A stretch of 64,000 bases of DNA from Corynebacterium bovis DSM 20582 = CIP 54.80 (GTDB taxonomy: Bacteria; Actinomycetota; Actinomycetes; Mycobacteriales; Mycobacteriaceae), in contig NZ_CP047187.1 in assembly GCF_030408615.1 (NCBI RefSeq), forward strand, positions 1,116,001-1,180,000, in the 5' to 3' direction. A program made the position numbers and the translations under genes. The first letter of the stretch is position 1. Every line of letters starts with the position of its first letter. This document shows positions 59,241 through 64,000 of this stretch, one piece after another. Below the pieces are notes generated by a model. It had not been told where the DNA came from and did not search any database. It saw only the letters and a program-made list of their open reading frames with translations.

Positions 59241-60292
59241 AGATCGACATGAGCGCGCTCACCGCGCTCCGGGACCAGGAGTCGGTCCCGGTGGAGGGGA
59301 TGGTCCGTGCCATCACCGGCGGCCTGTTGCAGGCGTACCGGGACCAGACGGGCTACGAGGGGCGCGCCGAGGTCGAGATCGACAGGCTCGACGGCACCGT
59401 CCGCGTGTTCCGCATCGAGACCGACGGGGACGGGGAGGTCACCGGGCGCATCGAGGACACCCCGGAGGACTTCGGCCGGTCCGCCGCGCTCGTCGTCCGG
59501 GACGCCGTCCGCGGGCAGATCCGCTCCGCCCGGACGGACCGCACCTACGGGGAGTACGCCCACCTCGAGAACACCGTCGTCTCCGGCGTCGTGAGCCGGG
59601 ACGTCCGCGCCAACGAGCGCGGCATGACCGTCGTCCACCTCGGCACCGAGGCCGACGGGCACGACGGCATGATCCTCACCGCCGAGCAGATCCCGGGGGA
59701 GACCCTCGAGCACGGCCAGCGGGTCAAGTCCTACGTCACCGGGGTGACGAAGACGCCGCGCAGCGTCCAGATCAACCTCTCCCGGACCCACCCGGAGCTC
59801 GTCCGCGGCCTGTTCGCGCTCGAGGTCCCCGAGGTCGCCGACGGGTCGGTCGACATCGTGTCCGTCGCCCGTGAGGCGGGGCACCGGACGAAGATCGCCG
59901 TGCGGTCGACCGTCCGGGGGCTCAACGCGAAGGGTGCCTGCATCGGCCCGCGCGGGCAGCGGGTGTCGAACATCATGGAGGAGCTCGGCGGGGAGAAGAT
60001 CGACATCATCGACTACGCCGACGCCCCGGAGCGGTACGTCGGCAACGCCCTCGCCCCGGCGAAGGTCGTCACCGTCGTCGTCACCGACCCCGACCTCCAG
60101 GTCGCCCGCGCCGTCGTGCCGGACCACCAGCTCTCCCTCGCGATCGGCAAGGAGGGGCAGAACGCGCGCCTCGCCGCCCGGCTCACGGGCTGGCGGATCG
60201 ACATCCGCCCGGAGAGCGACCCCGAGGCCGTCGAGATCACCGCCGGGCGACCGGTGCAGCCCGCCCCCGGGCAGGATCCGCTCGACGCCTGA
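59237..60292 (+). CDS. nusA: Transcription termination/antitermination protein NusA
   Basis: 351 residues, the short actinobacterial form that ends after the KH domains. N-terminal RNA-polymerase-binding domain ([20 protein letters not shown]), S1 domain ([21 protein letters not shown]), KH1 ([22 protein letters not shown]) and KH2 ([20 protein letters not shown]). GTG start overlapping rimP. No C-terminal acidic repeats, as expected outside proteobacteria. Confidence 0.96.
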   Translation: MKIDMSALTALRDQESVPVEGMVRAITGGLLQAYRDQTGYEGRAEVEIDRLDGTVRVFRIETDGDGEVTGRIEDTPEDFGRSAALVVRDAVRGQIRSARTDRTYGEYAHLENTVVSGVVSRDVRANERGMTVVHLGTEADGHDGMILTAEQIPGETLEHGQRVKSYVTGVTKTPRSVQINLSRTHPELVRGLFALEVPEVADGSVDIVSVAREAGHRTKIAVRSTVRGLNAKGACIGPRGQRVSNIMEELGGEKIDIIDYADAPERYVGNALAPAKVVTVVVTDPDLQVARAVVPDHQLSLAIGKEGQNARLAARLTGWRIDIRPESDPEAVEITAGRPVQPAPGQDPLDA

Positions 60293-60334
60293 GCGGCGCG
60301 GGGGCCGGGGCGGCGGGGGTGGGTGACGGAGCCG

Positions 60335-60372
60335 GAACCGGTTACCGGTTCGGGCTGCGGACGGGTTAGACT
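60335..60372 (+). promoter_or_regulatory. Promoter of ylxR-infB with a palindrome
   Basis: -10 TAGACT (60367-60372). GAACCGG-TTA-CCGGTTC (60335-60351) is a perfect 7-bp inverted repeat that contains the candidate -35 TTACCG (60342-60347; 19-base spacer). A repressor or activator site is plausible. Confidence 0.45.
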
Positions 60373-60409
60373 GTTCGGTGGTCTGTTGCTCAGTTGGGAG
60401 GTGTGGCGC

Positions 60410-60730
60410 GTGACGTCATCCTCCCGCGACGCCCGAATGCGGACCTGCATCGCAACGAGGCAGGTCCTGCCGGAGAAGGTCCTTCTCCGGTGCGTGGCGT
60501 CGCACCGCCCCGACGGCACCGTCGTGATCCTCCCGGATCCGCGGCGACGGTCGCCCGGACGTGGAGCCTGGATCAGTCCGACCGTGGACGCCTGGGAGAC
60601 AGCCGTCTCCCGCCGCGCGTTCAGCCGGGCGCTGAGGGTTCCCGCGGACGCAGACCCGGGGCCGGTACGTGACTACATCGGCCACATCGGCCGTGACCAT
60701 CCGCGACAAGCAGAAAGAACCGAACACTGA
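60410..60730 (+). CDS. ylxR: YlxR-family RNA-binding protein (DUF448)
   Basis: 106 residues from GTG 60410, preceded by GGGAGG. The YlxR core MRTCIATRQVLPEKVLLRCV is followed by PDPRRRSPGRGAWISPTVDAWETAV and AFSRALRVP. The family usually reads RTC(V/I)x(C/T)R; here the second Cys is Thr. Small nucleoid- or RNA-associated protein found between nusA and infB in many bacteria. Confidence 0.92.
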   Translation: MTSSSRDARMRTCIATRQVLPEKVLLRCVASHRPDGTVVILPDPRRRSPGRGAWISPTVDAWETAVSRRAFSRALRVPADADPGPVRDYIGHIGRDHPRQAERTEH

Positions 60731-60835
60731 TGAGCGCACGATGAAGCAGCATCAGCAATGAGTGTCACAACGACATGGAGTCGCACGTAGCCGAGGACTT
60801 CCCGGCCTGCGGCTCCGCATCAACGAAGGAGAGTA

Positions 60836-63784
60836 GTGCCCGGAAAGCTACGTGTACACGAGCTCGCGAAGGAACTCGGCGTCACCAGTAAGGAACTTCT
60901 CGCCACGCTCAAGGAGCAGGGCGAGTTCGTCAAGACGGCATCCTCGACCGTGGAACCCCCGGTCGTGAAGAAGATGAAGCGTTTCTACGGCGTCGGGGAC
61001 TCCGGCCAGCAGGGCGGTCAGGCACAGCCGACCCCCGGCGGCCAGCCGAAGCCGCACCCGGCGAGCGGCGGGACCGGCGGGCCGAAGCCCGGCCCGGCCG
61101 GCGGTCGTCGACCCACCCCCGGACCCGCCGCAGCGGCGGGCCGGGGCGGGTCCCCGGCATCCCAGACCGCACGCCCCGGTGGGCGTCCCGCCGGCGCGAA
61201 GGCCGCCGGTGGCCCGAACCCGGCCGACCTCGCCCAGCGGGGGACGCAGGGCCAGCCGACCCAGCAGTCCACCCCGGCGGCACAGCCGCAGCAGGGTGGA
61301 GCCCGTCCGGGTCCGGCCCGGCAGGGCGGCACCCCCGGTGCCCGTCCCGGCGCCGAGCAGGCCCCGCGTCCCGGTGCGACCCCGGGTGCCCGGCCGGGCC
61401 CGAAGCCCGGTCAGGCCCAGCCGGCCGCCGAGCGTCCCGCGTCCCCGCGTGACGCCGCGCCGAAGCCGGGTCCGAAGCCCGGCCCGAAGCCGGGGCAGCG
61501 CGCCCCGCGCGTCGCGAACAACCCGTTCTCCTCGAACACCGAGCGTCCCCCGCGGCCGCGTGGCGGCCAGGCCGGGTCCTCGGACATGCCCCGCCCGGGC
61601 GGCGGTCCCCGTCCGGGGCCGCGCCCCGGCGGCACCGGTGGCGCGAAGCCGGGTGCCCGTGGCGGCGAGCGTCAGGGCGGCGGCAAGCGGCCGAGCCCGG
61701 CGATGATGCCGAACCACCCGAGCCCGGGGGCCATGCCCTCGAAGTCGGCGAACAGCTTTGGCGGCGGCCGTGGGCGCGGTGGCGGACCCGGTGGCCCGGG
61801 TGGCCCCGGCGGTCCGGGCGGCCCCCGTGGCGGTCGTGGCGGACGTCGCGGCGGTACCGCGGGTGCCTTCGGGCGCCCGGGTGGCGCCCCGCGGCGTGGC
61901 CGGAAGTCGAAGCGGCAGAAGCGGCACGAGTACGAGGCGATGCAGGCACCGAGCGTCGTCGGCGGCGTCAAGCTGCCGAACGGCCGCGGTGCGAGCATCC
62001 GTCTCGCCCGTGGTGCCTCCCTGTCCGACTTCGCGGACAAGATCGACGCCGATGCGGCCGCTCTCGTCCAGGCGCTGTTCAACCTCGGTGAGATGGTCAC
62101 CGCGACCCAGTCCGTGTCCGACGAGACGCTCAAGCTCCTCGGCGAGGAGATGGACTACAAGGTCGAGGTCGTCTCCCCGGAGGACGAGGACCGCGAGCTG
62201 CTCGAGTCCTTCGACCTGCAGTTCGGCGAGAACGAGGGCACCGAGGACGATCTCGCGAAGCGTCCCCCGGTGGTCACCGTCATGGGCCACGTCGACCACG
62301 GCAAGACCCGCCTGCTGGACTCCATCCGCAAGGCGAACGTCGGTGGCGACGAGGCCGGTGGCATCACGCAGCACATCGGTGCCTACCAGGTCCCGGTCGA
62401 GTTCGACGGCCGTGAGCGGCTCGTGACGTTCCTCGACACCCCGGGCCACGAGGCGTTCACCGCCATGCGTGCCCGTGGTGCGAAGTCGACGGACATCGCG
62501 ATCCTCGTGGTCGCGGCCGACGACGGCGTCATGCCGCAGACGGTCGAGGCGATCAACCACGCCAAGGCCGCCGACGTGCCGATCGTCGTCGCGGTGAACA
62601 AGATCGACAAGGAGGGCGCGTCCCCGGAGAAGATCCGCGGCCAGCTCACCGAGTACGGTCTCGTGCCCGAGGAGTACGGCGGCGACACGATGTTCGTCGA
62701 CATCTCCGCGAAGCAGGGGACCAACATCGACGAGCTGCTCGAGGCCGTGCTCCTCACGGCCGACGCCGCCCTCGACCTCCGCGCGAACCCGGACATGGAC
62801 GCCCAGGGTGTCGCCATCGAGGCGCACCTCGACCGCGGCCGCGGCCCGGTCGCGACGGTCATCGTCCAGCGCGGTACCCTCCGCGTCGGTGACTCGGTCG
62901 TCGCCGGTGACGCCCACGGCCGTGTCCGTCGCATGATCGACGAGCACGGGCAGGACGTCACCGAGGCGGGCCCGTCCCGCCCGGTGCAGGTGCTCGGTCT
63001 CACGAGTGTCTGCGGCGCCGGCGACAACCTCCTCGTCGTCGACGACGACCGCACGGCCCGGCAGATCGCGGACCAGCGCAACGCACGGCGTCGCAACGCC
63101 CTGCTCACGCGCTCCCGCAAGCGGATCAGCCTCGAGGACCTGGACGACGTGCTCAAGGAGACGAGCACGCTCAACCTCATCCTCAAGGGTGACAACGCCG
63201 GTACCGTGGAGGCCCTCGAGGACGCCCTGCTCCAGATCGAGGTGGACGACGAGGTCTCGCTCAACATCATCGACCGTGGTGTCGGTGCCGTGACCGAGAC
63301 GAACGTCAACCTCGCCGCCGCGTCGGACGCCGTCATCATCGGCTTCAACGTCCGCGCCGAGGGCAAGGCCACCGAGGTCGCCAACGCCGAGGGCGTCGAC
63401 ATCCGGTACTACTCGGTCATCTACCGCGCGATCGAGGAGATCGAGCAGGCCCTCAAGGGCATGCTCAAGCCGGTCTTCGAGGAGCGCGAGGTCGGTACCG
63501 CCGAGATCCGCCAGCTGTTCAAGGCGTCCTCCGTCGGCCTCATCGCCGGCTGCATGGTCGAGACCGGCAAGGTCCGCCGGAACGCCACGATCCGGCTCGT
63601 GCGGGACGGCAACGTCATCGTCGAGAAGGCGAAGATCGAGTCCCTGCGGCGTGAGAAGGACGACGTCACAGAGGTCTCGGCCGGCTACGAGTGCGGTATG
63701 GTCCTGTCCTACCCGGACATCAACGTCGGTGACGTCATCCACGTCTACGAGGAGGTCGAGGTCCCCGCGACTGACCACCCGTGA
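60836..63784 (+). CDS. infB: Translation initiation factor IF-2
   Basis: 982 residues. GTPase placing initiator tRNA on the 30S. N-terminal [27 protein letters not shown] motif, then about 310 residues of Gly/Pro/Arg/Gln-rich low complexity (about 60-370), as in other actinobacteria. The G domain follows: [19 protein letters not shown] near residue 480, DTPGHEAF, and NKID. Domains II, III and IV follow in full to the C-terminus ([19 protein letters not shown]). GTG start with GAAGGAGAG upstream. A hairpin terminator follows. Confidence 0.97.
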   Translation: MPGKLRVHELAKELGVTSKELLATLKEQGEFVKTASSTVEPPVVKKMKRFYGVGDSGQQGGQAQPTPGGQPKPHPASGGTGGPKPGPAGGRRPTPGPAAAAGRGGSPASQTARPGGRPAGAKAAGGPNPADLAQRGTQGQPTQQSTPAAQPQQGGARPGPARQGGTPGARPGAEQAPRPGATPGARPGPKPGQAQPAAERPASPRDAAPKPGPKPGPKPGQRAPRVANNPFSSNTERPPRPRGGQAGSSDMPRPGGGPRPGPRPGGTGGAKPGARGGERQGGGKRPSPAMMPNHPSPGAMPSKSANSFGGGRGRGGGPGGPGGPGGPGGPRGGRGGRRGGTAGAFGRPGGAPRRGRKSKRQKRHEYEAMQAPSVVGGVKLPNGRGASIRLARGASLSDFADKIDADAAALVQALFNLGEMVTATQSVSDETLKLLGEEMDYKVEVVSPEDEDRELLESFDLQFGENEGTEDDLAKRPPVVTVMGHVDHGKTRLLDSIRKANVGGDEAGGITQHIGAYQVPVEFDGRERLVTFLDTPGHEAFTAMRARGAKSTDIAILVVAADDGVMPQTVEAINHAKAADVPIVVAVNKIDKEGASPEKIRGQLTEYGLVPEEYGGDTMFVDISAKQGTNIDELLEAVLLTADAALDLRANPDMDAQGVAIEAHLDRGRGPVATVIVQRGTLRVGDSVVAGDAHGRVRRMIDEHGQDVTEAGPSRPVQVLGLTSVCGAGDNLLVVDDDRTARQIADQRNARRRNALLTRSRKRISLEDLDDVLKETSTLNLILKGDNAGTVEALEDALLQIEVDDEVSLNIIDRGVGAVTETNVNLAAASDAVIIGFNVRAEGKATEVANAEGVDIRYYSVIYRAIEEIEQALKGMLKPVFEEREVGTAEIRQLFKASSVGLIAGCMVETGKVRRNATIRLVRDGNVIVEKAKIESLRREKDDVTEVSAGYECGMVLSYPDINVGDVIHVYEEVEVPATDHP

Positions 63785-63804
63785 CCGACGGTCACCGTCA
63801 GACA

Positions 63805-63850
63805 CCACCCCGCCGCCCCGACCCCAGAGGTCGGTGGTCCGGCGGGGTGG
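63805..63850 (+). terminator. Terminator of infB
   Basis: Outer stem of 11 bp (63805-63815 with 63840-63850) and inner stem of 6 bp (63818-63823 with 63829-63834). No strong T run follows. Confidence 0.7.
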
Positions 63851-63879
63851 CCGTCGTTCCGGGCCCGGGGACCGGACAG

Positions 63880-63885
63880 TAGGAT
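63880..63885 (+). promoter_or_regulatory. -10 box at the right edge
   Basis: TAGGAT after the infB terminator marks a new transcription unit. In most bacteria rbfA follows infB, but the last 110 bases contain no recognisable RbfA start, so the downstream gene cannot be named. Confidence 0.4.
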
Positions 63886-64000
63886 GGTGACGCGCACCGG
63901 GCCCCGCCCGGGTCACCGCGGTTCCGCCGCACGTCCCGGTCGTCCTCCGGCGCATGACGGCCGCCCGGACCGGTCCCGGCAGGGGCCGTCCACGCTGCCG

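Noticed and set aside
60848..63955. Antisense open frame over all of infB
   Set aside because: Composition artefact of the low-complexity and GTPase coding sequence of IF-2.

Overview
The window is a contiguous, very GC-rich piece of an actinobacterial chromosome. Gene content and order point to Corynebacterium: a mycothione reductase, malate:quinone oxidoreductase next to map and mtr, a DUF2631 membrane protein, the order rpsB-tsf-pyrH-frr-cdsA-rlmN-dxr-rip-ispG, and ftsY-amt-ffh. The strongly GC-biased third codon positions fit a high-GC corynebacterium of the C. bovis or C. sphenisci kind, but the species is an inference. No prophage, insertion sequence, CRISPR array, rRNA or tRNA was recognised. 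Almost all genes are housekeeping genes.

Layout. (1) 1-8.0 kb: 3' part of a LysX/LysRS gene, a membrane-anchored esterase, then ftsY, amt and ffh. Two SRP-pathway GTPase genes flank an ammonium transporter that lacks the usual corynebacterial glnK and glnD neighbours. (2) 8.0-12.1 kb: rpsP, gdhA, rimM, trmD; trmD carries a Gly/Ser microsatellite insertion. (3) 12.4-21.3 kb: a choline-to-glycine-betaine module (betT paralogue, betA on the opposite strand, a second betT, betB) inserted between trmD and rplS. (4) 21.3-32 kb: tex, rplS, lepB, rnhB, DUF2469, yraN, comM-like, dprA, xerC, and an M23-like protein with an altered active site. (5) 32-43.7 kb: rpsB, tsf, pyrH, frr, cdsA, a LapA-like protein, rlmN, DUF2631, dxr, rip, ispG. 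(6) 43.8-55.6 kb: a penicillin-binding lipoprotein, map, mtr, an alpha/beta hydrolase, mqo, an HrtBA-like ABC exporter, a uroporphyrinogen-III methyltransferase, and yaaA broken by an in-frame TGA. (7) 55.6-64 kb: proS, a lipoprotein, rimP, nusA, ylxR, infB, then a terminator and a new promoter at the right edge.

Functional themes: translation and secretion (FtsY, Ffh, LepB, S16, L19, S2, EF-Ts, IF2, RimM, TrmD, RimP, NusA, Frr, ProS, Map, RlmN); nitrogen (Amt plus Gdh); osmoprotection (Bet module); isoprenoids (Dxr, IspG); envelope (CdsA, Rip, PBP, M23); competence and recombination (DprA, ComM-like, XerC).

Two sequence-level themes recur. Many genes start 6-8 bases after a TANNNT -10 box with no Shine-Dalgarno, so they are probably leaderless (esterase, rimM, tex, lepB, xerC, dxr, pbp, map, the 49.7-kb hydrolase, cobA, proS, rimP). 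Short tandem repeats of 6-48 bp, each with its own sequence, sit in several gene ends and low-constraint coding stretches. No clearly new multi-gene system was found. The best leads are the amt upstream region, the bet island with its diverged transporter pair, the yaaA nonsense codon, the altered M23 active site, and the rpsB leader.
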